From assembly GCA_021173225.1 (NCBI GenBank), contig JAJOLK010000015.1, forward strand, positions 33,387 to 97,386: a DNA stretch of 64,000 nucleotides, given 5' to 3'. The notes under the pieces were generated by a model, which did not search any database, was not told the origin of the DNA, and saw nothing but the letters and a program-made list of their open reading frames with translations. Position 1 is the stretch's first letter; the number at the start of each line of letters is the position of its first letter. Origin of the DNA: Phycisphaerales bacterium PN19_bin_20 (lineage in GTDB: Bacteria; Planctomycetota; Phycisphaerae; Phycisphaerales; UBA1924). Below, piece by piece: positions 1-7,348 of the stretch. Both the position numbers and the translations under genes were made by a program.

Positions 1-562
1 GGGCTTCGAGCAGCTCAGCGCGCTTGCCGAAGACGAGCGCGAGTTGCGGGAGTGGCAGCGGGCCGATCAGGTCGCTGAAGGCGTGCAGACCGGGCTGGCC
101 CTCGGCGCTGAGCTCACCTTGCCAGTACGTGAGCGGATAGGCGCGGTGGATGACGGTGACGGTCGCGGCGCGGGCATGGATGATCAGTGAGCCGGCCTCG
201 ATGAGGGCCTCGGGCGGCATTGATCCGTCGGCGGGGCGGGTGCGGATGACCAGGCCTGAGCCGAGCTGCGTGCCCTGGGGCGAACTGATGCGGACGCGGA
301 CGCGCTCGGCGACTGGGCCTGTGCGATAGGTGGAGTAGATGAACCCGATGGCGGCCTGCGGCGAGAGGGTCGCGGGCGCTGGGGCTGAATCAGTGGCGGG
401 TGTTGTTGCGGGCGCGGTCGAGGGTGGTGATTTAGTTTCTTGTGCTGGCGTAGGTGCTGGCGGCTGGGCTGCGGGCTGAGCGACAGAGTTAGAAGGACAA
501 GCGAGGACGAAGAGCGTCTTGGCGATAGTGGTGCGCAAGACGCAAAGGTATCGCGGGTTCAT
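1..562 (-). CDS. Secreted protein of unknown function, C-terminus cut by window edge
   Basis: This reading frame is open from an ATG at 562 to the window edge (about 187 codons) and is not in the ORF track. The ATG overlaps the folK stop as ATGA, so the two genes are translationally coupled. The N-terminus has basic residues and a short hydrophobic stretch (TIAKTLFVLAC) followed by a Pro/Ala/Thr-rich linker, as in an exported or lipid-anchored protein; the Cys near residue 22 could be lipidated, but the lipobox is imperfect. The folded part that follows contains 'IGFIYSTYRTGPVAERVRV' and alternating beta-strand-like segments, reminiscent of LolA/DUF2092-type domains that precede thioredoxin domains in some planctomycete proteins. 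The visible part has no CxxC. Function is unknown; the gene is the last visible member of the flagellar operon. Confidence 0.6.
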   Translation of the reverse strand, partial: MNPRYLCVLRTTIAKTLFVLACPSNSVAQPAAQPPAPTPAQETKSPPSTAPATTPATDSAPAPATLSPQAAIGFIYSTYRTGPVAERVRVRISSPQGTQLGSGLVIRTRPADGSMPPEALIEAGSLIIHARAATVTVIHRAYPLTYWQGELSAEGQPGLHAFSDLIGPLPLPQLALVFGKRAELLEA

Positions 563-1203
563 GGGTTGATCCTTCGCACAGTCTGCGGCGGCGTGACGGC
601 GCGGGCGAGGGCGGCAAGCTCACTGGCGGTGCGGCCGATCACGGGGATCAGCAGGTTTGGCGCGAGGTCTGCCAGTGGGGCAAGGACGAAGAGCCTGGGC
701 TGCCTGGTGGCCGGTGTGGTGCCCGGTTCAGATGGCGCGGGGCGGAGCGGGGCTGGTCGTGGCGGGGCGGGGCACACGAGCACGCCGGGGTGCGGCAGGC
801 GCAGGGCGTCTATCGGTGCGTCCAGTGGTGGCTGGATGACCAGGTCGCTCAGGAGGAGAAGGTCAAGGTCGATGGTCCGGGCGGAGCCGTGGGGCTGGGC
901 GCGGCGGTCGCGCCCGAGGCTGGCCTCGATGGCGTGGAGGCGTGCGAGGAGTTGGTCGGGCGGGAGGTTGGTGGTGCCGATGAGCACGGCGTTGACGAAG
1001 GGGCCGCCGGGGTCGGCCGCGCCCACGCGCAGTGGGGCTGTTTCGTAGAGCGGGCTGAGGCGCGGTGCGGTGATGGGCCCGGCGTGCCGGGCGTCAAGAG
1101 CACGGGCGGCGGCGCGGATGAGGTCTTGCGAAGATTGAGCGGGCTGTGCGAGCTTTGCGCCGAGGGCAAGGTTTGAGCCGAGGGCGACGGCGACGGTGAG
1201 CAT
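559..1203 (-). CDS. folK: 2-amino-4-hydroxy-6-hydroxymethyldihydropteridine pyrophosphokinase (HPPK)
   Basis: FolK transfers pyrophosphate from ATP to 6-hydroxymethyl-dihydropterin in cytoplasmic folate synthesis. The protein (214 aa) begins MLTVAVALGSNLALG, the usual HPPK N-terminal strand and GSN turn. Family signatures are visible in order: 'SPLYETAPL', 'GPFVNAVLIGTT', 'LLARLHAIEASLGRDRR' and the metal-binding 'RTIDLDLLLL', then 'LPHPGV' and 'RLFVLAPLADLAP'. A Pro-rich insertion (PAPPRPAPLRPAPSE) separates the last two and explains the length above the usual ~160 aa. The ORF track extends the frame to 1611, but that part overlaps flgE; the ATG at 1203 fits the family start. It lies 34 bp after flgE on the same strand, so it is probably a passenger in the flagellar transcript. 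Confidence 0.92.
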   Translation of the reverse strand: MLTVAVALGSNLALGAKLAQPAQSSQDLIRAAARALDARHAGPITAPRLSPLYETAPLRVGAADPGGPFVNAVLIGTTNLPPDQLLARLHAIEASLGRDRRAQPHGSARTIDLDLLLLSDLVIQPPLDAPIDALRLPHPGVLVCPAPPRPAPLRPAPSEPGTTPATRQPRLFVLAPLADLAPNLLIPVIGRTASELAALARAVTPPQTVRRINP

Positions 1204-1237
1204 CACAGTCAGCGTAGCGGGCGCGAGGTCGGGCGCC

Positions 1238-2995
1238 CTAGCGGCCGATGACCAGAAGCTGCTGGAGGAGCTGGTCTGCGGAGGAAATGACGCGCGAGTT
1301 GGCGGAGTAGCCGGTGCTGGTGAGGATGAGGTTGATGAACTCGGCAGAGAGGTCAACGTTTGAGAGCTCAAGTGCGCCGCCAGAGGTGGTGCCCGAGCCG
1401 AAGCTGCCCGGGTTGACGATGAGCGGCTCGCCTGAGTTGGCGCCGACCTTGAAGAGGTTGTTGCCAGAGTCGATGAGGCCCTGGGGGTTGCTGAAGATGG
1501 CGAGGGCGAGCTGGCCGAGGACGCGGGTCTCGCCGTTGTCGAAAGCGCCGGAGATGATGCCGTTGGCGCCGACGGCGAAGCTGGAGAGTGTGCCGACGGC
1601 GGTGCCGTCAACGCCGCGGACGCGCAGCTCTGAGGGGCCGGCGCTGGCGCCGTTGCCGGCGGAGTTGAAGGCGGAGACAGACTGGTTGAGCTCGACGGCG
1701 AAGGTCAGTGGGTCTCTGGCGGCGGAGGCCCGGCGGTTGATGGTGACGGGGAAGGTCAGGTCCCCGACTGGTCGGCCGATGTCGTCAAAGCGGATGGTGC
1801 CGGTGCCGATGCGGGGGTCGGTGGTGTCGGCGGAGGAGCGGATGTCGTAGCGCCAGGTGCTGCCTCCGGTGAGGTTTTTAGAGATGAGGGTGAAGGTGAG
1901 CTCAACGGGGACGCGTGAGCCGAGCGAGTCGAAGATGTCAAATTGCGTGCGGACGCTCTCACCGGTAGCGGTTGCCGCGCGTGCGGTGGTGAACCAGTTG
2001 GTGCTGGTGGCGACGCCCGCGCGCAGGGCGGTGAAGGAGGTGGCCTCGAAGCGCAGGTCGTTGACGGAACCGGTGTTGCCGACGACGGAGATCACGCCGG
2101 TGGCGGGGTCGAGGGCTGCGCCGGGGATCTGGCCGTCGGGGTTGGGGGTGTTGGCGGTTGTGGTGCGGATGTTGAGTGAGCGGTTGATGAAGTTGAGGTA
2201 GTCCTGGACTGTGGTGGTGGCGGTGATGGTGAGCTCGGCGTCGGGGAGGCGTCGGCTTTGGTCGAGTGCGCCCTGGCGGACGCCGGCGACGCGGATCACG
2301 TCGTCAACCTGGAAGAGGGCCTGGCTGCCAGCGGTGGCGGGGTCGTCAAGGTCGGTCAGGAGGCTGGTGGTGCGGAGCAGGTCTGTGCCGAGCGGGCCGG
2401 TGCGGTCGGTCAGTGCGCCGGCGGTGTAGCGTGAGCCCGCGCCGGCGACGGTGCCGGTCTGGTTGAGGTTGCCGGTGAGTGCGGCGACGGTGGTGGGCTC
2501 GGCGATGCGGAGCTCACCGACGGGGATGGTGATGGGGACCAGGTCTGAGCGAACGATGTTGAAGTCTGAGTCGACGCCGTAGCCCAGGATTCGTTCGCCG
2601 CTGGAGGTGACGAGCTCGTTGCGTGTATTTTTGGTGAAGTCACCGGCGCGTGTGAAGGTGCGTTCGGTGCCGCGCTGGGCGATGAAGAAACCGTCGCCGG
2701 CGATGGCGATATCGGTAGCGTTGCCGGTGGACGAGACGGATCCTGGGTTGAAGCTGCGGGTGGTGCCGGCGATGACGACGCCGAGGCCGATCTGGCGTGG
2801 GTTGCTGCCGCCGCTGTTCTCGCCGGCGACGGCGCCGAGGCCGAAGCTGCGAGAGAGCTGGCTGGCGAACTGAAGACGGTTGGTTTTATAAGCGTTGGTA
2901 TTGACATTGGCGATGTTGTTGCCAATGACGTCGAGGTTTCTTGCGTTGGCGTTGAGGCCCGAGAGGGCGGTGTACATCGCGACGGTGGAGGCCAT
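1238..2995 (-). CDS. flgE: Flagellar hook protein FlgE
   Basis: FlgE polymerises into the flexible hook linking rod and filament. The 585-aa protein has the rod/hook N-terminal signature (MYTALSGLNANARNLDVIGNNIANVNT) at residues 7-33, the FlgE central signature 'ATDIAIAGDGFFIAQ' near residue 95, and the conserved C-terminal helix 'VDLSAEFINLILTSTGYSANSRVI' that packs in the D0 domain. At 585 aa it is longer than enteric FlgE (~400 aa); the extra length is in the variable surface domains (about residues 150-450). The start at 2995 is supported by AAGGA about 9 nt upstream. It is the last flagellar structural gene of the minus-strand operon. The leader upstream has a hairpin and repeats listed separately. 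Confidence 0.96.
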   Translation of the reverse strand: MASTVAMYTALSGLNANARNLDVIGNNIANVNTNAYKTNRLQFASQLSRSFGLGAVAGENSGGSNPRQIGLGVVIAGTTRSFNPGSVSSTGNATDIAIAGDGFFIAQRGTERTFTRAGDFTKNTRNELVTSSGERILGYGVDSDFNIVRSDLVPITIPVGELRIAEPTTVAALTGNLNQTGTVAGAGSRYTAGALTDRTGPLGTDLLRTTSLLTDLDDPATAGSQALFQVDDVIRVAGVRQGALDQSRRLPDAELTITATTTVQDYLNFINRSLNIRTTTANTPNPDGQIPGAALDPATGVISVVGNTGSVNDLRFEATSFTALRAGVATSTNWFTTARAATATGESVRTQFDIFDSLGSRVPVELTFTLISKNLTGGSTWRYDIRSSADTTDPRIGTGTIRFDDIGRPVGDLTFPVTINRRASAARDPLTFAVELNQSVSAFNSAGNGASAGPSELRVRGVDGTAVGTLSSFAVGANGIISGAFDNGETRVLGQLALAIFSNPQGLIDSGNNLFKVGANSGEPLIVNPGSFGSGTTSGGALELSNVDLSAEFINLILTSTGYSANSRVISSADQLLQQLLVIGR

Positions 2996-3044
2996 GGAGG
3001 GTTTCCTTGCGTGCGAGTGGGCGGGGGACGAGGCGGTTAGGGGA

Positions 3045-3063
3045 GTCGGGCCACGGGCCCGAC
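3045..3063 (-). promoter_or_regulatory. Hairpin in the leader between the flagellar operon protein gene and flgE
   Basis: Perfect 8-bp inverted repeat GTCGGGCC/GGCCCGAC with a 3-nt loop, about 50 nt upstream of the flgE start and without a T-run. It could be a processing or attenuation element rather than a terminator. It sits between two copies of the 12-mer GGGACGAGGCGG (3025-3036 and 3093-3104). Confidence 0.4.
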
Positions 3064-3139
3064 GGCAGTGTGGAAACCTGCCCCAACGGAGAGGGACGAG
3101 GCGGGATGGAAACCCTGCCCCCAGAAGGCATAGGGAGCG

Positions 3140-3649
3140 TTAGACGGCCGTGGTGGACGTCACTGCGGGGGCTCTGTGGCCGAGTCGTTCTAGGAGCTGC
3201 TTGGTGCTTTGCAGGGCCAGGGTCTGCGGGTCTGCTTGGCCGGAGAAGTCTTTGAGCGTTGCGGGGGGCACGGGCACGAGGCCGTCGATACCTTCGACGA
3301 TTTGGGCGGCGGGGTCAACGCGGGCGGTGATGGTGCGCGAGGCGACGTCCATGACCAGTGCCTGACCGTCGATGAGCAGCAAGGCGGTGTTCATGCCGGC
3401 GGCCTGGGCTTTGTCAGCGGCGAGGCTGAGGCGCTGCATCTGGGCGGCGTCGAGTGTCTGGGGGACGTCGGGGTCAAAGGCGACGGGCTGAAGGCTTGCG
3501 AGGTCGGCTGTGCCGGCGCCGCCGACCTGGGCCTTGCTGAGCGCGGATGAGAAGCCGAGGTCGCCGCTGGCGGCGCTGCTGGCGGGCTTGGCGCTTGGGG
3601 CGGCAAGGCCCGCAAGCTGCTGAAGCAACATGAGTGGGTTGATGGTCAT
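3140..3649 (-). CDS. Flagellar operon protein (TIGR02530/DUF3766-like), between flgD and flgE
   Basis: A 169-aa protein encoded between flgD and flgE, the usual place of the small 'flagellar operon protein' family (TIGR02530, PF12611). The family core is recognisable: 'GDLGFSSALSKA' near the N-terminus, a helix 'LDAAQMQRLSLAADKAQAAG' near residue 88, then the strand pair 'ALLLIDGQALVMDVASRTIT' ending in R-V-D. In Bacillus and others the same gene lies between flgD and flgE and is thought to act in hook assembly; the precise role is not established. An extra C-terminal ~50 aa (VPVPPATLKDFSGQADPQTL) goes beyond the usual family length. The assignment rests on position plus motif shape. Confidence 0.72.
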   Translation of the reverse strand: MTINPLMLLQQLAGLAAPSAKPASSAASGDLGFSSALSKAQVGGAGTADLASLQPVAFDPDVPQTLDAAQMQRLSLAADKAQAAGMNTALLLIDGQALVMDVASRTITARVDPAAQIVEGIDGLVPVPPATLKDFSGQADPQTLALQSTKQLLERLGHRAPAVTSTTAV

Positions 3650-3696
3650 GTGTTTGGCGCTGGTGCGGGTGTGTGTGGCGAGTTGCGCGGGGTTGT

Positions 3697-4350
3697 TCAG
3701 ATGCCCTGGGGCTGAGCTTCGGGGCTTGAGGATGGGTCGATGGTGGTGGTGGGCGCGGTGCCGCGCGGCTGGCGGTCGGGCTGGGTGGCGGCGGAGACTG
3801 TGGTCTGTGGCTGCGCGGCGGTGGCGATGAGCTGGACGGTGCCGGCGCCGACGGGGCGTCCGAGGCCCGAGGTTGAGCCCGAGCCGGTGCCGCTGCCGCC
3901 GTTACCGTTACCGTTGCCGCCTGTGGGCGCGGGTGCGGGCGGGTTGGCCACGCTGTCAATGTTGGCGAAACGGACCTGGGTGCCCGAGGTAAGGGTCAGC
4001 AGCGGGCCTCTCCTTTTGTCGTTGGTGACGCTGGTGACGATGCCCGAGACGCGGGTGCCGGCCTCGCTGACGCCCGACACAAGCCCGCCGATGAGCCCGC
4101 TGGCGGCGGAGAACGAGGACTGGCCGACGAGTTTCTCAAGCGAACTGCTGAGCTTAATGCTGCTTTCAATGTCACGGATGCCTGAGAGCTGCTGAAGGAG
4201 CTGGTTGGTGTCGTTGGGCTTGAGCGGGTCTTGGCGGGTCATCTCGGTGGTGATGATCTTGATGAACTCTTCGCTGGTGAGCTCGGAGAATCGGCTGGGC
4301 TGGTTTGAGGCGGAGGCGTTGGCGGCCGAGGCGCTGGCGATGGCGGACAT
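3697..4350 (-). CDS. flgD: Flagellar hook capping/scaffolding protein FlgD
   Basis: FlgD caps the growing hook and is needed for FlgE assembly. The conserved N-terminal region is clear: 'FIKIITTEMTRQDPLKPNDTNQLLQQLSGI', matching the FlgD signature (FL.LL..QL..QDP..P.....F..QLA..). A 'SASGLIGGLVSGVSEAGTRVSGIVTSV' segment near residue 85 corresponds to the first part of the Tudor/FnIII-like cap domain. The C-terminus is Gly/Asn/Pro-rich with low-complexity 'TGGNGNGNGGSGTGSG', so the usual cap domain looks truncated or replaced. The track start (4416) is too early; ATG 4350 has GGAG about 9 nt upstream and gives a normal Ser/Ala-rich export start. 217 aa. Confidence 0.9.
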   Translation of the reverse strand: MSAIASASAANASASNQPSRFSELTSEEFIKIITTEMTRQDPLKPNDTNQLLQQLSGIRDIESSIKLSSSLEKLVGQSSFSAASGLIGGLVSGVSEAGTRVSGIVTSVTNDKRRGPLLTLTSGTQVRFANIDSVANPPAPAPTGGNGNGNGGSGTGSGSTSGLGRPVGAGTVQLIATAAQPQTTVSAATQPDRQPRGTAPTTTIDPSSSPEAQPQGI

Positions 4351-4485
4351 AGATGGTGCTCCGGGGGGCTCTGATTGAGGGCAGGAAGCGATGGACGAGG
4401 GCGAGTGAACGAACATGCGTCGCCGCTGACGAGCGCGATTGCGGCGCGTCTGCCAGGTGGGCGACGGGGGGTTACGGCGCGGGCA

Positions 4486-6045
4486 TTAGGCCCGAGCGTC
4501 AACCCGCAAGGTGAGATGTTCGAGGACTCCGCCCTCATCCAGGCTTGCGTCGCGCTCCGGCGACGATCGGACGTGCCCCACGGTCTGGGCGACGTCCGAG
4601 GGGATCAACGCAAGGGGCTTGCCAGACGCGTCGGGGCCTGCGGGAGCCCCGCTAGAGCCTGTGAGCGCAAGACCGGCTTGTGCAGGCGCAACGGGAGCGG
4701 GCGCAAGATCGTCGGTGGTCTCGACTGAGAAGCTGTCGATGCGCAAGCCGCGACGCTCGATAGAGGCTTTCAGGTCAGCCTGGGAGCGCTCGACGGCGGA
4801 CCTTGCGGCGGCGGTACCGACCTGGAATTTGATGGAGACGACCTCGCCGGCGACGCGCATCTGGACGCGGACGCGGCCGAGCTCGGCGGGGTCAAGGCGG
4901 ATGGTGACCACGCGTTGCCCGGCGGGTGAGGGGATGTGCCGCAGGGTGGCGCTGAGGCCCTCGGCGAGCTGGGCGTCGATGGGCGGCGGGGTGCGAGCAG
5001 AACCGGCGGGAGAGCCGTCGGCGTTGCCTGAGTTGGGCTTGTTCTGCTTGTTGCCGGAGGCAGCGATTGGACCGGTGGTTGGCGCGAGTGACCAGATGTC
5101 TTGGCGGCTGGAGTGGCCAGGCGCGTCGAGACGGCCGGCGCGGTCAGGCAAGAGCAGCGACGAGATGCTGGCGGCCAGCGAGGTTGAGGTGATGATGCCG
5201 GCGAGGGCGGGGTCGCTGAGGGGCATGGGCGTAGCGGTGCCGCGGGCGACAATGTCGGCGGCGCGCTTGTCAGCGGCGACGGCGCGGGAATCGCTGTCAT
5301 CGCTGGCGGGGTCTTGGTCGTGCTCGGGGTTGTCGGGCTCGATTGCTTCGGGGCTCAAGTCGGCGGGCGAGCTTGGCGCGATGGGATCTGCGGCGGCGGA
5401 GCTCGAGGCGATATCGGCGCGCGGAGCGGCTTGATCTTGTGCGGCGTCGGCTGACCGCGCAGTGGCGCGGGCATCACCAGTGAGCCCGCGGTCGGCCTTG
5501 GCCTGCTGCGCGACGCCCTGCTGCGAAGACTTGACGGCCGTGCCCGAAGGTGCGGCGGCGAGCGCCTGAGCCACTTGCTGTGCTGAAAGGTTGGTGGCGT
5601 TTGACTGGGCGTTGGGGGCGTTGGGGTCTGAGGGCGCGGTCGTAGTACGGCGGGAACTGGCGGATGCGTTAGATGTGCCGTCGGCCGCGCTGTCGTCGGA
5701 GGGTTCTTTGAGCTTACCCGAGGCCTCGGAGTTGCCCGGGTCGGTGGTTTGGCGGCTATCGGCGGGCCTGGTGAGCTGGGCTTTGACGTCAAAGGCGCGG
5801 GCGGAGAGCGAGCCGCCCTGGAACTTGGCTGAGCGAGCCGAGCCGGCGCGGGCCTCGTTACTCTGCGAGGTCTGGCTAATGGGGCTTGACGCGCGGTCGA
5901 TCAGGATTTGGAAGGGGCTCTTGCGCACGTTCGGCGCGTTGATGTTGGCTCGCTGCGCAGGGCCTGCGCGGGTAGCGCTGGCGCGGAGCGAGGCGGAGCT
6001 CAAAGCGGTGAGGGCGAGATCAGCGGGGCTGGGCGTTGGTGTCAC
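4486..6045 (-). CDS. fliK: Flagellar hook-length control protein FliK
   Basis: FliK is the exported molecular ruler that measures hook length and switches export specificity at FlhB. The 519-aa protein has the expected architecture: a long low-complexity Ser/Ala/Asp-rich N-terminal ruler (about 1-370) and a C-terminal Flg_hook domain with 'VVTIRLDPAELGRVRVQMRVAGEVVSIKF' followed by 'ARSAVERSQADLKASIERRGL', the conserved signature for FlhB switching. The start is GTG at 6045 with GGAGG 8 nt upstream, and the gene overlaps the preceding motE-like gene by 26 bp. The order fliJ-motE-fliK-flgD-flgE supports the call. Confidence 0.93.
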   Translation of the reverse strand: MTPTPSPADLALTALSSASLRASATRAGPAQRANINAPNVRKSPFQILIDRASSPISQTSQSNEARAGSARSAKFQGGSLSARAFDVKAQLTRPADSRQTTDPGNSEASGKLKEPSDDSAADGTSNASASSRRTTTAPSDPNAPNAQSNATNLSAQQVAQALAAAPSGTAVKSSQQGVAQQAKADRGLTGDARATARSADAAQDQAAPRADIASSSAAADPIAPSSPADLSPEAIEPDNPEHDQDPASDDSDSRAVAADKRAADIVARGTATPMPLSDPALAGIITSTSLAASISSLLLPDRAGRLDAPGHSSRQDIWSLAPTTGPIAASGNKQNKPNSGNADGSPAGSARTPPPIDAQLAEGLSATLRHIPSPAGQRVVTIRLDPAELGRVRVQMRVAGEVVSIKFQVGTAAARSAVERSQADLKASIERRGLRIDSFSVETTDDLAPAPVAPAQAGLALTGSSGAPAGPDASGKPLALIPSDVAQTVGHVRSSPERDASLDEGGVLEHLTLRVDARA

Positions 6046-6775
6046 CTGCGGGGCCTCCAGGCGTCATGGGGGCGGGTGCGCCCTTGAGCCGGATGCCTTC
6101 AAGCAACTGGGTTGCCAGGCGCGGATCGGTCTTGATGAGCTCGGCAAGAAGCTTGCTGCGCGTGCGCTCTTGCAGGCCGAGGATGTAGCGGACGGGCAGC
6201 TCGAGCTGCTCGGGCGGGATGGTCGCGAGGGTGGGCTGGCCGGGCTGTGCGCCGACGAGGACCAGGATGACCCCGGCGGCGTCGGCTGGGCGCTGGGCCT
6301 CAAGGGCTGAGATGGCGAGCTTGAACTGCTCGTTGGTAGTCTCTGCCTGGGCGCGCTCACGCTGCTGCTGGAACTCAAGGCGGGCCTGATCGAGCTTGCG
6401 GGCGAGGTCGGCGAGGTCGGCACGCTTGTTGTCGAGCTGGAGTTGCACCTGGCGGGCTTCCTCGCGGGCGCGGGCCTCCTGCTGGGCCATGATCTCGCGC
6501 TGCTGAGACGAGAGCTCGATGCGCTCCTCTACGCCGATGGGCGCGCCCAAGCGGCGCGCTTTGGCGGCGGCCTCGATCTCGGCCTGCTTGACCTTGGCTT
6601 CCAATTCGGCCTGCTGGGCCTTGGTCTGCGTGATGGTTGGGGCGAGCATGGTGCGAACCGAACGCAGGCGATCCATGTCCAGGCGGTCGGTAAAGAACAG
6701 CCAGCCAATGAGCCCGGAGACGGCCAGCAGGTTGGCCAGGGCGAGGAACAGCGCGGCGCCTAAGAGCTTTCTCAC
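6020..6775 (-). CDS. MotE-like flagellar coiled-coil membrane protein
   Basis: A 251-aa protein with one N-terminal membrane segment (about residues 4-28, LLGAALFLALANLLAVSGLIGWLFF), then a long charged coiled coil (about 50-155, rich in Glu/Gln/Arg/Ala), then a short helical domain 'FKLAISALEAQRPADAAGVILVLV' resembling the MgtE N-terminal/MotE fold ('PEQLELPVRYILGLQERTRSKLLAELIKTDPRLATQLLEGI'). MotE-family proteins are encoded near fliJ/fliK in many bacteria and act with the MotC stator component or in flagellar export and assembly. The gene overlaps the fliJ stop by 4 bp and the fliK start by 26 bp, so the three are translationally coupled. The family call comes from architecture and position, not an alignment. 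Confidence 0.72.
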   Translation of the reverse strand: MRKLLGAALFLALANLLAVSGLIGWLFFTDRLDMDRLRSVRTMLAPTITQTKAQQAELEAKVKQAEIEAAAKARRLGAPIGVEERIELSSQQREIMAQQEARAREEARQVQLQLDNKRADLADLARKLDQARLEFQQQRERAQAETTNEQFKLAISALEAQRPADAAGVILVLVGAQPGQPTLATIPPEQLELPVRYILGLQERTRSKLLAELIKTDPRLATQLLEGIRLKGAPAPMTPGGPAGDTNAQPR

Positions 6776-7317
6776 GGGTGCTCCATCGACAGGATCATGC
6801 GTGCGTCTAGACCGGCGGCGGCGTTGCTGGAGATGGGGCCGGGATCGTGGCTGGTGGCGGCCACAGTGCGCATCAGGGCCAGGTCGTCAAGCTCGGCGGC
6901 CTCTTTACGACGCAGCTGGTCACGCCAGCGGGCCAGGGCTTTGGTGCGCAGGTGCTCGACGGCCTTGCGGGCGACGGTCGCTTTCAGCAGCTCGGCGCGG
7001 GCCGCTTCGGTGCGCTGATAGACGCCCGCGGCCTCGATGGCCAGGCGGCGGAGCTGGAGCACCGCGTGCAGTGAAGTGGCGGCCTGAAGCCTGACGAGCC
7101 CGAGGTCTACCGCGGTGGTCGCGGTGCCATCAACAGGTGCGCCCAGCAGCTCGCGCAGGTCGGTTCGCTGGGTGACCACGCCCTGCTGGACGCGGGCGAT
7201 TCGCTGGTCAAGCTCGACCCGCTGGATCTGAATCTTCGCGAGGGCGAGCTGGCGCTGGCGCTCGGCGTTACGGCGCATCTCGAGGACGGGCTCAAGCTGG
7301 AAGTGGAAGGCGGGCAT
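6772..7317 (-). CDS. fliJ: Flagellar export chaperone/ATPase stalk protein FliJ
   Basis: FliJ is a coiled-coil protein that inserts into the FliI hexamer and couples it to FlhA during export. The 181-aa protein starts MPAFHFQLEPVLEMRRNAERQRQLALAK, the conserved FliJ opening (F.F.L..vL..R...E......L), and is almost wholly helical and charged, including 'RTKALARWRDQLRRKEAAELDDLAL' near the C-terminus (family pattern 'K....ek...e..r.E...ldel'). It follows fliI by 31 bp and overlaps the motE-like gene by ATGA. Sequence conservation in FliJ is generally poor, but start motif, length and order fliH-fliI-fliJ agree. Confidence 0.9.
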   Translation of the reverse strand: MPAFHFQLEPVLEMRRNAERQRQLALAKIQIQRVELDQRIARVQQGVVTQRTDLRELLGAPVDGTATTAVDLGLVRLQAATSLHAVLQLRRLAIEAAGVYQRTEAARAELLKATVARKAVEHLRTKALARWRDQLRRKEAAELDDLALMRTVAATSHDPGPISSNAAAGLDARMILSMEHP

Positions 7318-7348
7318 GGCGGGTCATCAAGATCGCGCTCGGCGGCGC

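Noticed and set aside
559-1611. Long 350-aa ORF covering folK and the flgE 3' end
   Set aside because: Residues before the MLTVAVALGSN start are low-complexity Ser/Pro from an antisense-like frame of flgE; the HPPK start at 1203 is clear.
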